NCBI GenBank assembly: GCA_003281795.1
Contig: QCAW01000002.1
Location: 1-64,000 of the forward strand
Length of the DNA: 64,000 nt
From: Pelagibacteraceae bacterium AG-345-F21
GTDB lineage: Bacteria > Pseudomonadota > Alphaproteobacteria > Pelagibacterales > Pelagibacteraceae
Direction of reading: 5' to 3'
The notes beneath the pieces are model-generated. The model was not told the origin of the DNA. It saw only the letters and a list, made by a program, of their open reading frames with translations, and made no database searches. The position numbers and the translations under genes were made by a program. This document shows, piece by piece, positions 43,766 to 52,573 of the stretch (the first letter of the stretch is position 1; the number at the start of each line of letters is the position of its first letter).

Positions 43766-45096
43766 TTGCTGAATTAATTGATCCAGCAGTACTAGGTTTT
43801 ATTCTAGTTGGCGTAATGCTTTTTGCTATATTTGTCGGATTTCCTATTTCATTTACATTAATTTTTTTAGGATTTGTATTTGGTTATCTAGGATTTGGAA
43901 AACTAGTCTTTTATTTAATGACTTTACAATTTTCAATGGTGATGACCGAACAAACACTCGCCGCCGTTCCACTCTTTGTTTTTATGGGCATTATGATGGA
44001 GCAAGCTGGGTTAATGGAGAGGTTGTTTTCAGCATTTCAACTAATGTTAGCAAGAGTCAGAGGATCACTTTACTATGCAGTTTTATTTGTTTCTGTAATA
44101 TTTGCTGCAGCAACAGGAATAGTCGGAGCTTCAGTTACAATTTTAGGAATTATGGCTGCAAAATCAATGAATAGATCCGGATACAATGTTCGTTTAGCTG
44201 CTGGAACAATTACTGCAGGAGGAACTCTAGGTATTTTAATTCCTCCGAGCATCATGCTTGTTGTAATGGGACCAATAATGGAAATTCCTGTTATTGATTT
44301 ATTTGCTGCTGCAATTTTTCCTGGAATACTTTTAGCTACTTTATATGCCGCTTACACAACAATTAGATGCATGATGGACCCTACTTTAGGTCCTCCTTTA
44401 CCTGAGGACATGAGAGCTACAAGCATGACTAAGGTTTGGATTGAATTCTTTTTAGGTTTAGTACCTCCAGCCGCTTTAGTCTTTGCTGCGCTAGGAAGTA
44501 TTCTATTTGGATTTGCAACACCTACTGAAGCGGCAGGATGTGGAGCGATGGGCGCTCTTCTTCTATCTTTAGCTTACAAAAAATTAACATTACCAAAATT
44601 ACAAGAAGCTTTAGTAAAAACTTTAGAGATAACTGCTTTGATTATGGTTTTAGTGGCTGCTTCAAATTTTTTTGGTGCAGTATTTGCAAGATTAGGAACG
44701 CCGACTCTCTTAACTGAATTTTTACTAGGTCTTGAAATGAATAGGTACTTAATTTTAGCAATGATAATGGTGATGATATTCTTACTAGGTTGGCCTTTGG
44801 AATGGGTACCAATAGTAATGATTATTATTCCAATTATTTTACCATTAGTAGAAGCATTAGGTTTTAATTTGACTTGGTTTGCTATTTTGGTTGCCGTTAA
44901 TCTTCAAACCGCTTGGCTGTCTCCACCTGTCGCACTTTCAGCATATTTTTTAAAGGGTGTTGTGCCTGAATGGGATTTAAAAGATATTTATTATGGAATG
45001 ATGCAATTTATGGTCTTGCAAATTATTGGATTAGTATTAATAGTAGTATTTCCACAAATTGCTTTGTGGTTACCAACATTACTTTATGGCAGTTAA
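43762..45096 (+). CDS. dctM: TRAP transporter large membrane subunit (DctM)
   Basis: The 444-residue transport subunit has about twelve helices. AVPLFVFMGIMMEQAGLMERLF, GASVTILGIMAAKSMNRSGYNVRLAAGTITAGGTLGILIPPSIMLVVMG and GFATPTEAAGCGAMGALL are the conserved DctM/SiaM sodium-binding and gating segments. It overlaps dctQ by four bases and the HpsN-like gene by eleven, tying the transporter to that dehydrogenase. Confidence 0.93.
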   Translation: MIAELIDPAVLGFILVGVMLFAIFVGFPISFTLIFLGFVFGYLGFGKLVFYLMTLQFSMVMTEQTLAAVPLFVFMGIMMEQAGLMERLFSAFQLMLARVRGSLYYAVLFVSVIFAAATGIVGASVTILGIMAAKSMNRSGYNVRLAAGTITAGGTLGILIPPSIMLVVMGPIMEIPVIDLFAAAIFPGILLATLYAAYTTIRCMMDPTLGPPLPEDMRATSMTKVWIEFFLGLVPPAALVFAALGSILFGFATPTEAAGCGAMGALLLSLAYKKLTLPKLQEALVKTLEITALIMVLVAASNFFGAVFARLGTPTLLTEFLLGLEMNRYLILAMIMVMIFLLGWPLEWVPIVMIIIPIILPLVEALGFNLTWFAILVAVNLQTAWLSPPVALSAYFLKGVVPEWDLKDIYYGMMQFMVLQIIGLVLIVVFPQIALWLPTLLYGS

Positions 45097-46372
45097 ATAT
45101 ATTAAAAAAGCAGCGAAGACTCCAGAGACGGATGATCATAAAACACAAGCCGCGGTCCAAGATATTCTTAATGACATAGCAAAAAGGAAAGAAGAAGCAC
45201 TCAAAGAACTTAATAAAAAATTTGATAAGTATGAGGGAGAAGTAATTGTTTCTAAAGAAAAAATAGAAGAAGCAATTAAAAAAGTAGATCAAAAAACAAA
45301 AGATGATGTAAAATTTGCCCATGAAAGAATTAAAAAATTTGCTGAACACCAATTAAAAAGTATGAACAATGGATTTGAAGTTGAATTATCCAAAGGATTA
45401 TTTGCTGGACAAAGATTGATCCCAGTAGATACTGCTGGTTGTTACATTCCAGGAGGAAGATATGCGCATATCTCTTCAGCTGTAATGGCTATTACACCAG
45501 CGAAAGTAGCTGGTGTAAAAACTATTATTTGTGCCAGTCCTCCTAAAGATAAAGATGGAGCTAATCCTGGAATAATTTTTGCTGCAAATCATTGCGGTGC
45601 TGATGTAATAATGAATTTAGGTGGTGTAGCAGCAATAGGTTCAATGACACATGGATGTTTTAAAAATCCCCCAGTAGATTTTTTAGTAGGGGCAGGAAAT
45701 CAATATGTAGCTGAAGCTAAAAGAATTGTTTATGGTAAAGTAGGTATAGATCAATTTGCTGGACCAACTGAAATAGCTATCATTGCAGATAAGACAGCTG
45801 ATAAAGAAATTGTAGCTGTAGATCTTGTTGGTCAATTAGAGCATGGTTATAATTCTCCAGGTTGGTTATTTACCACTGATAAAGAATTAGCTGATTTTAC
45901 AATGAAAAGGGTACCAGAATTAATTAACGAATTACCAGAATTAGCTAAAGTAAACGCTACTGCTGCATGGAAAGATTATGGGGAAATAATTTTATGCGAT
46001 ACTAATGAGGAAATGGCAGAAGTTAGTGACAAGTATGCTTCAGAACATCTAGAAGTTCATGCTGAAAATTTAGACTGGTGGTTAAAAAGATTAAGAAATT
46101 ATGGATCATTATTCTTAGGAGAAGAAACTACAGTTGCTTACGGAGACAAATGTTCAGGAACAAATCACATTCTTCCAACAAAAGGTGGCGGAAGGTATAC
46201 AGGTGGTTTATTTGTAGGAAAATTTATAAAAACTCTTACTTTTCAAAGAATGACAAAAGAAGCTACAGAAGTAGTAGGGGCTACAGCTGCGAGACTAGGG
46301 AGAGCAGAAGGCATGGAAGCCCACGCTAGAACTGCAGACGTAAGATTAAGAAAATACGGCTTTTCAAATTAA
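45086..46372 (+). CDS. hpsN: HisD-family dehydrogenase, probable sulfopropanediol 3-dehydrogenase
   Basis: The start at 45086 (428 residues) lies in the dctM stop overlap; a start at 45059 is further inside dctM. It matches the histidinol-dehydrogenase fold: TAGCYIPGGRYAHISSAVMAITPAKVAGV, GGVAAIGSMTHGC, GPTEIAIIADKTAD, QLEHGYNSPG (with the metal ligands), SEHLEVHAEN and GKFIKTLTFQRM. HpsN, from the same fold, oxidises 2,3-dihydroxypropanesulfonate to sulfolactate. The TRAP genes before it, SuyAB in the window and its distance from his genes favour HpsN, but a biosynthetic hisD cannot be fully excluded. Confidence 0.8.
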   Translation: MAVKYIKKAAKTPETDDHKTQAAVQDILNDIAKRKEEALKELNKKFDKYEGEVIVSKEKIEEAIKKVDQKTKDDVKFAHERIKKFAEHQLKSMNNGFEVELSKGLFAGQRLIPVDTAGCYIPGGRYAHISSAVMAITPAKVAGVKTIICASPPKDKDGANPGIIFAANHCGADVIMNLGGVAAIGSMTHGCFKNPPVDFLVGAGNQYVAEAKRIVYGKVGIDQFAGPTEIAIIADKTADKEIVAVDLVGQLEHGYNSPGWLFTTDKELADFTMKRVPELINELPELAKVNATAAWKDYGEIILCDTNEEMAEVSDKYASEHLEVHAENLDWWLKRLRNYGSLFLGEETTVAYGDKCSGTNHILPTKGGGRYTGGLFVGKFIKTLTFQRMTKEATEVVGATAARLGRAEGMEAHARTADVRLRKYGFSN

Positions 46373-47376
46373 TGTATGCACTAGTTTATACTGGTACTAA
46401 TAAAATAGATTTCAGAGAAGAAAAAAATCCAAAAACTAAACCAGGTGAGTCTCTAATAAAAGTAAAAGCTTCAGGAATTTGTGGTTCAGATATGCACGCC
46501 TTCCACGGTAATGACGAAAGAAGAATACCTCCTTTAATATTAGGTCATGAAGTAAGTGGAACCAGTCTAGATGGTAAATTTAAAGATAAAGATGTTGTTA
46601 TAAATCCATTAATAAGTTGTGAAAATTGTGATTATTGTAAAAATGAGAGGGAACATCTATGTCCAGAAAGAACAATGATTGGGATGAGTACGCCAATTAA
46701 AAGAGAAGGGGGTTTGGCAGAATTCGTTTCAGTACCAGAAAAAAATATTTTTGAAGTACCAGAAAAATTAAGTATTAAAGAGGCAGCATTAGCTGAACCC
46801 ACAGCTGTAGCTTTACATGGAGTTTTATTAGCCGAACAAAATTTAAAAAAACCATTATCCGAATGCAAAATATTAATTCAAGGAGCAGGTGCGATAGGTT
46901 TGTTATGTGGTTTAGTACTAAATAAAGAGAAAAAAGCTACTAATATTATAATGTCAGATCCAAACAAAAAAAGATTAGATGTATGTGGTAAATATTTAAA
47001 AGCAAATTTTGTATCTCCAAACGATAAATCGATTAAAGAAAATAATTTTGATTTGATATTAGAGTCTGTCGGTCTCGAAGCTACACGACATCAAGCTATT
47101 AAATCAATAGCCCCTGGTGGCACTATTCTACATATAGGATTAACACAACCGTCTGGAACTTTTGATTTTAAGAAATTAACAATTCAAGAAGTGACATTAG
47201 TTGGTACATACTGTTATACAAATAAAGATTTTCAAAAAACTTTAGAAATTTTAAAAGAAAAAAAATTAGGGGATTTAGGTTGGATTGAGTATAGAGATCT
47301 TAAAAAAGGGTCCGAAGCATTTCAAGAAATACATAATGGTTCTTGTGTTGCTCCTAAAATCATACTTATTCCTTAG
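46372..47376 (+). CDS. Zinc-dependent medium-chain alcohol dehydrogenase
   Basis: The 334-residue protein has GICGSDMHAFHGND..IPPLILGHE for catalytic zinc binding, the four-cysteine structural zinc loop (CENCDYCKNEREHLCPER, about 84-101), and a nucleotide motif IQGAGAIGLLCGL. It belongs to the threonine/sorbitol dehydrogenase-like branch. The TAATG overlap with the HpsN-like gene suggests it oxidises an intermediate of the same pathway, perhaps the second alcohol of a sulfonated diol; this is inference. Confidence 0.85.
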   Translation: MYALVYTGTNKIDFREEKNPKTKPGESLIKVKASGICGSDMHAFHGNDERRIPPLILGHEVSGTSLDGKFKDKDVVINPLISCENCDYCKNEREHLCPERTMIGMSTPIKREGGLAEFVSVPEKNIFEVPEKLSIKEAALAEPTAVALHGVLLAEQNLKKPLSECKILIQGAGAIGLLCGLVLNKEKKATNIIMSDPNKKRLDVCGKYLKANFVSPNDKSIKENNFDLILESVGLEATRHQAIKSIAPGGTILHIGLTQPSGTFDFKKLTIQEVTLVGTYCYTNKDFQKTLEILKEKKLGDLGWIEYRDLKKGSEAFQEIHNGSCVAPKIILIP

Positions 47377-47463
47377 TTCTTCTTATAGTTGTAGACAAAT
47401 TGCATACCTGAAACGACTATTTAACATAGTTAAACTTAGTAAAAGTTAATTAGTATTAGAATT

Positions 47464-47841
47464 ATGAAAAAAATTATTACGATTATGTTTTTATTTTTCT
47501 TTTCCACATTACAAGCTGGTGGGCATTTAAGTGAAAAAGAAAAACAAGCTACATTAAAATGTACAGGGCTATATTACGCTAACAGTATGATACCTCAGGG
47601 CACTTTAGAACTAGACAAGATTGTTTATTCTATTTCAGCAAAAAAATTTTTAACATCATATTTAATTAAAGAGGGAGTAAAAGAAGATTTTATTAATACA
47701 GAACTTAATAAATCTATCGATGAACTTCATGGAAAACCATATGATGAAAAAAAAACAGGTGATTGTGATAAATATATTTACAAGTTAATACCAGAGGCAA
47801 AGGGAGAAATAGACAAATTAGTAAAATCTGGAATTTATTAA
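47464..47841 (+). CDS. Small secreted protein of unknown function
   Basis: The 125-residue protein has a signal peptide (cleavage near LQAGG). The mature part is Lys/Glu-rich and has two cysteines (LKCTGLYYANSM and TGDCDKYIYKL), which may form a disulfide. I do not recognise the family. It follows the dehydrogenase gene by 87 bases and is directly followed by the DUF1330 gene, one base away, so it may belong to that set. Confidence 0.65.
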   Translation: MKKIITIMFLFFFSTLQAGGHLSEKEKQATLKCTGLYYANSMIPQGTLELDKIVYSISAKKFLTSYLIKEGVKEDFINTELNKSIDELHGKPYDEKKTGDCDKYIYKLIPEAKGEIDKLVKSGIY

Positions 47842-47842
47842 A

Positions 47843-48130
47843 ATGAGTGGATACGTTATAGCCAACATTAATGTGAAAAATCCAGAGGCTTACAAAGAAT
47901 ATGTCGGCAAAGTAAAACCAACCGTTGAAAAATTTGGAGGAGAATATCTAGTAAGAAACGGAGAATTTGAAGTTATTGACGGCGAGTGGAAGCATCCAAG
48001 AACTGTTGTGATTAAATTTCCAACTTATGAAAAAGCTTTAGAGTGGTATAATTCTGAGGAATACAAACCTGTTAAACCTATTCGATTAGCAAACTCAGAA
48101 GCCAATGGAATAATAATTAAAGGAGTTTAA
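47843..48130 (+). CDS. DUF1330 family protein (ferredoxin-like fold)
   Basis: The 95-residue protein has the DUF1330 pattern GYVIANINVKNPEAYKEYVGKVKPTVEKFGGEYLVRNGEFEVIDGEW and RTVVIKFPTYEKALEWYNSEEYKPVKPIR. The family forms dimeric alpha/beta barrels similar to antibiotic-biosynthesis monooxygenases, with no known reaction in most cases. It is the first of four such small proteins in a 1.7-kb run. Confidence 0.88.
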   Translation: MSGYVIANINVKNPEAYKEYVGKVKPTVEKFGGEYLVRNGEFEVIDGEWKHPRTVVIKFPTYEKALEWYNSEEYKPVKPIRLANSEANGIIIKGV

Positions 48131-48160
48131 TGTCAAAATTAATTTTAAAAAAGGAGAAAC

Positions 48161-48451
48161 ATGATAGTTAAAATAGAGGGACCAATTGCAACTTTTGCAA
48201 AGTGGAAAGCGATGGTTCACAGCAATTCAGAAAAGATTAAAAAATACGGTATGACATTTCTTTATGCTGGAACAGAAAAAGATAATGACTCAAAAATCAC
48301 TACTATTATTAGATTTGATACAATGGATGGTCTTAAAGCTTTTAAGGCCGATGAGGAACTTCATAAAGAAAGAGCAGCAGCTGGAGTAGTTTTAGAAAAA
48401 TCCGTTACAACTCCAATGTGTGAAGATTTGTTAGAACAATATAAAGGATAA
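48161..48451 (+). CDS. Small dimeric alpha/beta-barrel-like protein
   Basis: The 96-residue protein shows the beta-alpha-beta-beta-alpha-beta layout of the ferredoxin-like superfamily: an MIVKIEGPIATF start, a helix with KAMVHSNSEKIKKYG, strands with MTFLYAGTEKD and KITTIIRFDTMDGLKAFKAD, and a C-terminal strand. I could not place the exact family. It has a good AAGGAG site seven bases before its ATG. It is probably co-transcribed with its neighbours. Confidence 0.7.
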   Translation: MIVKIEGPIATFAKWKAMVHSNSEKIKKYGMTFLYAGTEKDNDSKITTIIRFDTMDGLKAFKADEELHKERAAAGVVLEKSVTTPMCEDLLEQYKG

Positions 48452-48465
48452 CTAAAAGGATAAAT

Positions 48466-48882
48466 ATGATAGATAAATTTGGAAACGCTTTTTATTTAAT
48501 AATTTACTTAGCTCATTTTATAATAATTGGTAGTTATGCTTACCAATTAGTTTTTGATACTAAAAAATTTCTAAAAGGCAGAGGAGTAGATAAGACAGCG
48601 ACTTTAATAACTAGATTTGCTGGCTCATTCATGGTCGCAATAGTTTTAATGGCCATCTATGTAGCCTTTGTAAGGTCAGGTGGATTATTTGCTACTTGGG
48701 CGTTTTTTAACTTAGTTTTTATAATCAACGTTTCAATATTAGCTGCAAATTTTTATACATTAAAAATTGATAAGACGGGTTTAACTAAAAAAACAAGAAA
48801 CGATGGGATATATGTGCCACTTGTTCTTGTAATTATTAGCGCAGTTCTTTGCTACGGTTTAGCTGATAAGATTTACGTTTAA
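48466..48882 (+). CDS. Four-helix membrane protein of unknown function
   Basis: The 138-residue protein has four hydrophobic helices separated by short basic loops (KKFLKGRGVDKT, LKIDKTGLTKKTRNDG). Nothing in it is diagnostic. A ribosome site AAGGAT precedes the start. It sits in the middle of a set of small soluble ferredoxin-like-fold proteins, all with short spacing, so it may anchor them to the membrane. Confidence 0.7.
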   Translation: MIDKFGNAFYLIIYLAHFIIIGSYAYQLVFDTKKFLKGRGVDKTATLITRFAGSFMVAIVLMAIYVAFVRSGGLFATWAFFNLVFIINVSILAANFYTLKIDKTGLTKKTRNDGIYVPLVLVIISAVLCYGLADKIYV

Positions 48883-48898
48883 TTAAAAAGGGAAAATA

Positions 48899-49192
48899 AT
48901 GGCAAAATTTATGAATATAGTTAGGTGTAAAGTAAAACCATCTAGCAGAGATGATTATCTAAAAATAATTGATGAGATGCCAAAGTTCGATGGTCAAATT
49001 TCAGCAAAATACGTTGAAACAAAACCAAACGAATTTTTTATGATTGGTGAATGGAATTCTGAAGATAATATAGCTAAAGCAAGACCAAAAATGATTGAGT
49101 TTTTGGATAAAGCTAGACATACTTTGGAAGAACTGTCCTCAGAGCTAGGAGTTACAGATCCTCACTCTGGAACAGTTATTATTGAAAAATAA
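48899..49192 (+). CDS. Small ferredoxin-like-fold protein (antibiotic-monooxygenase-like)
   Basis: The 97-residue protein reads MNIVRCKVKPSSRDDYLKII, then GQISAKYVETKPNEFFMIGEWNSEDNIAKARPKMIEFLD, a pattern typical of ABM-like dimeric barrels. No catalytic residues can be named with confidence. It follows an AAGGGAAA site. It overlaps nothing but lies 16 bases from the membrane protein and 13 bases from the GYD-domain gene. Confidence 0.75.
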   Translation: MAKFMNIVRCKVKPSSRDDYLKIIDEMPKFDGQISAKYVETKPNEFFMIGEWNSEDNIAKARPKMIEFLDKARHTLEELSSELGVTDPHSGTVIIEK

Positions 49193-49205
49193 GAAAGGGG
49201 GAGAA

Positions 49206-49529
49206 ATGGCAAAATTTATAACTCTAGGAGTTTATACCGCTAAAGGACTTGGTGGCTTTGTCAGCAATCCATCTACAGACAGAAAAGCCGCAACATCTGC
49301 GCTTGCTGCTGCTGGTGGTGCAAAAGTAACTCGTTATGCTGGGTTGAGAGGGAAGTACGACTTTATGGCAGAAATCGAAGGTACTTTTGAACAAGCTGCT
49401 GCGGCTGCTATGGTAGCAGTATCAAGTGGAGCAGTATCAGATTTTACTATTTTAGAAGACGTAGATCTAAATGGAATAGCAGAAACTGCAAAAAAAATGG
49501 CAACTACATATAAAGAGCCAGGAAAATAA
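49206..49529 (+). CDS. GYD-domain protein
   Basis: The ATG at 49206 follows AAGGGGG; an earlier start in the same frame overlaps the previous gene. The 107-residue protein is a GYD-domain (dimeric alpha/beta barrel): ITLGVYTAKG, an Ala-rich helix, AGLRGKYDFMAEIEG with the defining G-x-Y-D, and an Ala-rich second helix. The function of GYD proteins is unknown. It closes the run of small barrel proteins. Confidence 0.85.
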   Translation: MAKFITLGVYTAKGLGGFVSNPSTDRKAATSALAAAGGAKVTRYAGLRGKYDFMAEIEGTFEQAAAAAMVAVSSGAVSDFTILEDVDLNGIAETAKKMATTYKEPGK

Positions 49530-50237
49530 TTATTTTCTAAAGCTAATACACTTTAAGGTATCGGTGAATTTTATTTGATTTTTGTATTTCAACTCAATTT
49601 CATTGATACCTTTAACCAATTGAACATTTGATATATTTAATAAACAAGAAATATATCTACTTTTAATCATCTTTATATATTTTTGTTTTGAAACTTTTAC
49701 TTTAAAATGAAAATTCGTTTCATTTATTTTCAGTAATTTTTTTTTTACTATTCTAAGTAAAGATTCATCTCTTTTTAAACTTTTATCTAGTTTTTGTTTC
49801 ATTTTTTTAAAGCAAGGTATTTTATTATTTTTTGTTTTAAGAGAAAAAATTAATAATTTACCACCTGAATTTAAATTATTTTTACTGTAGTTTAATAAAG
49901 AGACAAGTTTTTTTTTTGAAAAAAAGTGAATGGTTTGTTTTATAATAATTAAATCATATTTTTTATTTTTTTTGAGATAACTAATAGCATCAGATTTCAT
50001 AAATATTATATTTTTTTTGATATTTTTATTTCTTACAATATCTATTCCTATAGGTTTATTTCTAAATTTATATTTTTTTTGCAAAAAGCTGATTATATTT
50101 GCTCTACCACAACCAATATCGATAATCTTTGTATTCTTATTAAATTTAAATTTAGATTTTAAAAATTTATGAAAATTAAGGATATATTTTTCCGATGATA
50201 ACCAATTTTTATTATCCCAGTTTTTTAAAAGTATCAT
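49530..50237 (-). CDS. Class I SAM-dependent methyltransferase
   Basis: The 235-residue protein has SAM motif I IIDIGCGRANIISFLQKKY (about 41-59), an acidic motif II IGIDIV and motif IV YDLIIIKQTIHFF, with a strongly Lys/Asn-rich C-terminus. The substrate is unknown. It ends the long leftward operon that begins with tauA and overlaps the pta-like stop by one base. Its link to sulfonate metabolism, if any, is unclear. Confidence 0.75.
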   Translation of the reverse strand: MILLKNWDNKNWLSSEKYILNFHKFLKSKFKFNKNTKIIDIGCGRANIISFLQKKYKFRNKPIGIDIVRNKNIKKNIIFMKSDAISYLKKNKKYDLIIIKQTIHFFSKKKLVSLLNYSKNNLNSGGKLLIFSLKTKNNKIPCFKKMKQKLDKSLKRDESLLRIVKKKLLKINETNFHFKVKVSKQKYIKMIKSRYISCLLNISNVQLVKGINEIELKYKNQIKFTDTLKCISFRK

Positions 50238-51145
50238 TACATAGCTACTACAGCAGCAGCTATTGAGGCTAACCTAGCTTGAGTATCATCTGCTCTACTT
50301 GTTATAACAACTGGGACCTTCCCACCTACAACTACGCCAGCTGCACAAGCTCCCATAAAAAAAATCATCATTTTCACTAAAGCATTTCCAGTTTCTATAT
50401 TAGGTACTAACAATATATCTGTATTACCAGCAACAACATTTTTAATTCCTTTAATTTGTGCAGCTTTTTCAGAAACTGAATTATCGAATGCCATTGGTCC
50501 AAATACTTCTGCGTTCAAACCTTCTTTTTTTGCTCTTTTGGTAAGCTCGTTTGCTTCTAGAGAACTAGGCATGCTATCTAAAACCTCCTCAGTTGCTGAT
50601 AGCACTGATACCTTAGGTTTTCTAATTCCTATTCTACACGCAAAATCTATCGCATTTTTTAATATGTGCATTTTAGTTTCTAATTTTGGTAATACATTTA
50701 ATGCTCCATCAGTAATGATAAATGGTTTGTCATTTTTTTCTAAAGTCATATGCCAAATATGACTTAGTCTTTTTTTTCCTATTAAATTCAAATCTCTTTT
50801 TAAAACTGCTTTCATAAGTACGTCTGTATGAATATGTCCTTTAACAATTATTTTTACTTTATCTTCACTTGCAAGTTTTGCTGCGATTGGAGCAGTACTA
50901 TTTTCATCTGGCTCATTAATTATTTCATATTTAGAAATATTCCAGTTTAATTGTTTAGCATTGTTTTCAATAACTGACTTGTCTCCTATAAACACTGGTA
51001 TGATTAAATTTGAATCTACAGCTTGTCTAGCAGACTCTATTGAAACTGACTTTACTGCGTTAACTATTACTGCTTTTATCGGTCCTTTTGTTTTAGCTAA
51101 TTTAAGTAAATTTTCAGGACAAATAATTTTTTTTTTACTTAACAT
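50237..51145 (-). CDS. pta: Phosphate acetyltransferase (phosphate acetyl/butyryltransferase family)
   Basis: The 302-residue protein contains IIPVFIGDKSVIE, VKGHIHTDVLMKAVLKRD (about 98-115), TDGALNVLPKLE, and the closing NTDILLVPNIETGNALVKMMIFF and GAAAGVVVGGKVPVVITSRADD segments of the PTA/PTB superfamily. Short PTA forms serve taurine and sulfonate pathways, turning the acetyl phosphate made by Xsc into acetyl-CoA. The co-location with tau genes and xsc supports this. It overlaps the upstream comC-like gene by eleven bases. Confidence 0.88.
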   Translation of the reverse strand: MLSKKKIICPENLLKLAKTKGPIKAVIVNAVKSVSIESARQAVDSNLIIPVFIGDKSVIENNAKQLNWNISKYEIINEPDENSTAPIAAKLASEDKVKIIVKGHIHTDVLMKAVLKRDLNLIGKKRLSHIWHMTLEKNDKPFIITDGALNVLPKLETKMHILKNAIDFACRIGIRKPKVSVLSATEEVLDSMPSSLEANELTKRAKKEGLNAEVFGPMAFDNSVSEKAAQIKGIKNVVAGNTDILLVPNIETGNALVKMMIFFMGACAAGVVVGGKVPVVITSRADDTQARLASIAAAVVAM

Positions 51146-52142
51146 TTAATTTTTCCATTTCTCTTAAAATTTTTGTAGGAATAGATATATCTTTATTTAA
51201 ATTCTTTTTATACGTCTTATTTTTTCTTTCACCTGGATATAAAATATTTGAAAATCCTTTCGCTTTCGGAAGTTTTTTGACAAGCTTTATATTTTTCTGC
51301 ATTTCTTTAACGAATCTATTACCGATAAAAATTTTTGGATTAATAGTAATAAATAAATGGCCCATATTTTGGGGTCCTGAAAAATCATCAAAAGGATCTT
51401 TTGTTTTTCCTCCGTGGCTACTGCCTGTGAAAACCCCGCTTAAAATATCAACCATCCATGCTAAGCCAGAACCTTTAAAACCTGCAATTGGTAATTGAGT
51501 ACCCTTCAGAGCTTCTTTAGCGTTAGTAGTAATTCTTCCTTTTTTGTTAAGAGCAACACCGTAGGGAATTTTTAAACCTAACTTATCAGCTCTTCGTATC
51601 TTTCCTCTGTTTATCATTGACGTCGAAGCATCATAAATAAAAGGAACTTTTCCCGTAGGAACTCCAAAACAAATAGGGTTTGTTCCAAACAGAGATTTCT
51701 TTGCACCATGTGGAGCTAAAGCAGCAGGCGCATTAGTAAAACAAAAAACCATTAATTTATTATTTACTGCCTGTTCTGCATAAAAACTTGAAAGTCCGTA
51801 ATGTCCGCTTTTTTTTATAGCCACTAAACCTATTCCGGTTTTCTTTGCATTTTTGATTGCTTGTTTAATACCTATATCAGCACTCACAAAACCAATACTG
51901 TTATCTGCATTAATGTAAGAAACTGAAGAACTAATTTTCTTTATTTTAATTTTAGGTCTAGGATTAATTATTTTTGCTTTAAGTCTATCACAGTACATTT
52001 TTAGCCTTGCTAACCCATGACCTGTAGCTTCTAGAATTTCAGCTTTAACTATGTAGCTCGATGAAATTTCAGAATGTTTGTTTGAAAGTTTATGTTTAAG
52101 AAAAATTTGTTTTACTTTTGATTTTACAAGATTTTTTTTCAC
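51135..52142 (-). CDS. Ldh2-family malate/L-lactate dehydrogenase-like protein, possible sulfolactate dehydrogenase
   Basis: The 335-residue protein has the family's ATGHGLARLKMYCDRL near residue 40, GIGLVAIKKSGHYGLSSFYA (catalytic His, about 115), FGTNPICFGVP, MVDILSGVFTGSSHG and FITINPKIFIG. The fold includes lactate, malate, ureidoglycolate and (R)-sulfolactate (ComC) dehydrogenases. Within a sulfonate operon ComC-like use is attractive, producing or removing sulfolactate via sulfopyruvate; the sequence cannot fix stereochemistry. It overlaps both neighbours by a few bases. Confidence 0.8.
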   Translation of the reverse strand: MKKNLVKSKVKQIFLKHKLSNKHSEISSSYIVKAEILEATGHGLARLKMYCDRLKAKIINPRPKIKIKKISSSVSYINADNSIGFVSADIGIKQAIKNAKKTGIGLVAIKKSGHYGLSSFYAEQAVNNKLMVFCFTNAPAALAPHGAKKSLFGTNPICFGVPTGKVPFIYDASTSMINRGKIRRADKLGLKIPYGVALNKKGRITTNAKEALKGTQLPIAGFKGSGLAWMVDILSGVFTGSSHGGKTKDPFDDFSGPQNMGHLFITINPKIFIGNRFVKEMQKNIKLVKKLPKAKGFSNILYPGERKNKTYKKNLNKDISIPTKILREMEKLNVK

Positions 52143-52573
52143 TTAAATTTTTTATTTCCTTTTATTTCCCAAAAATTCGTTCTTTGTTCTGGATTCTCAA
52201 CCAGATTTTTGCACATCATGCCATAATCTTTAGCAAGTAAGGAAAAATCTTTTTTTGCCAATTCAACAAATTTGTTTACATTATCTTTAGTCATTTGAGA
52301 CATAACCTCAGGATTTAATCCCATAATTTCTCCTAGATCATAATTATATTTTAAAGATACATCTGCACTATTTTCCAAACTAGTAATTATGCTTTTATCT
52401 TTTCCAGCATTTTTAAAACTTTGAGCTGCAACTTTGTAAAAACTATAACAATTTACATAATCTTTTTGAATATTTTCCATAACATATTTAGCAATTTTTT
52501 TTTCTTTAGCATTTTCATTTGCATTTAAAGGGAAAGGAGCAATAATTAAGATTAACAATAATATTTTTTTCAT
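52139..52573 (-). CDS. Small secreted helical protein of unknown function
   Basis: The 144-residue protein has a signal peptide (cleavage near PLNANENAK), then an all-helical, charged mature part with two cysteines (NCYSFYKVAAQSF and MMCKNLVENPEQ). The NFWEIKGNKKFK end is not family-diagnostic. It is coupled to the genes on both sides by four-base overlaps, so it is translated with the racemase and dehydrogenase. Function unknown. Confidence 0.65.
   Translation of the reverse strand: MKKILLLILIIAPFPLNANENAKEKKIAKYVMENIQKDYVNCYSFYKVAAQSFKNAGKDKSIITSLENSADVSLKYNYDLGEIMGLNPEVMSQMTKDNVNKFVELAKKDFSLLAKDYGMMCKNLVENPEQRTNFWEIKGNKKFK

Noticed and set aside
45086-46372. Biosynthetic histidinol dehydrogenase (hisD)
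   Set aside because: The fold matches, but the gene is fused by overlap to a TRAP transporter and sits in a sulfonate island; no other his gene is near. HpsN fits better, though not proven.
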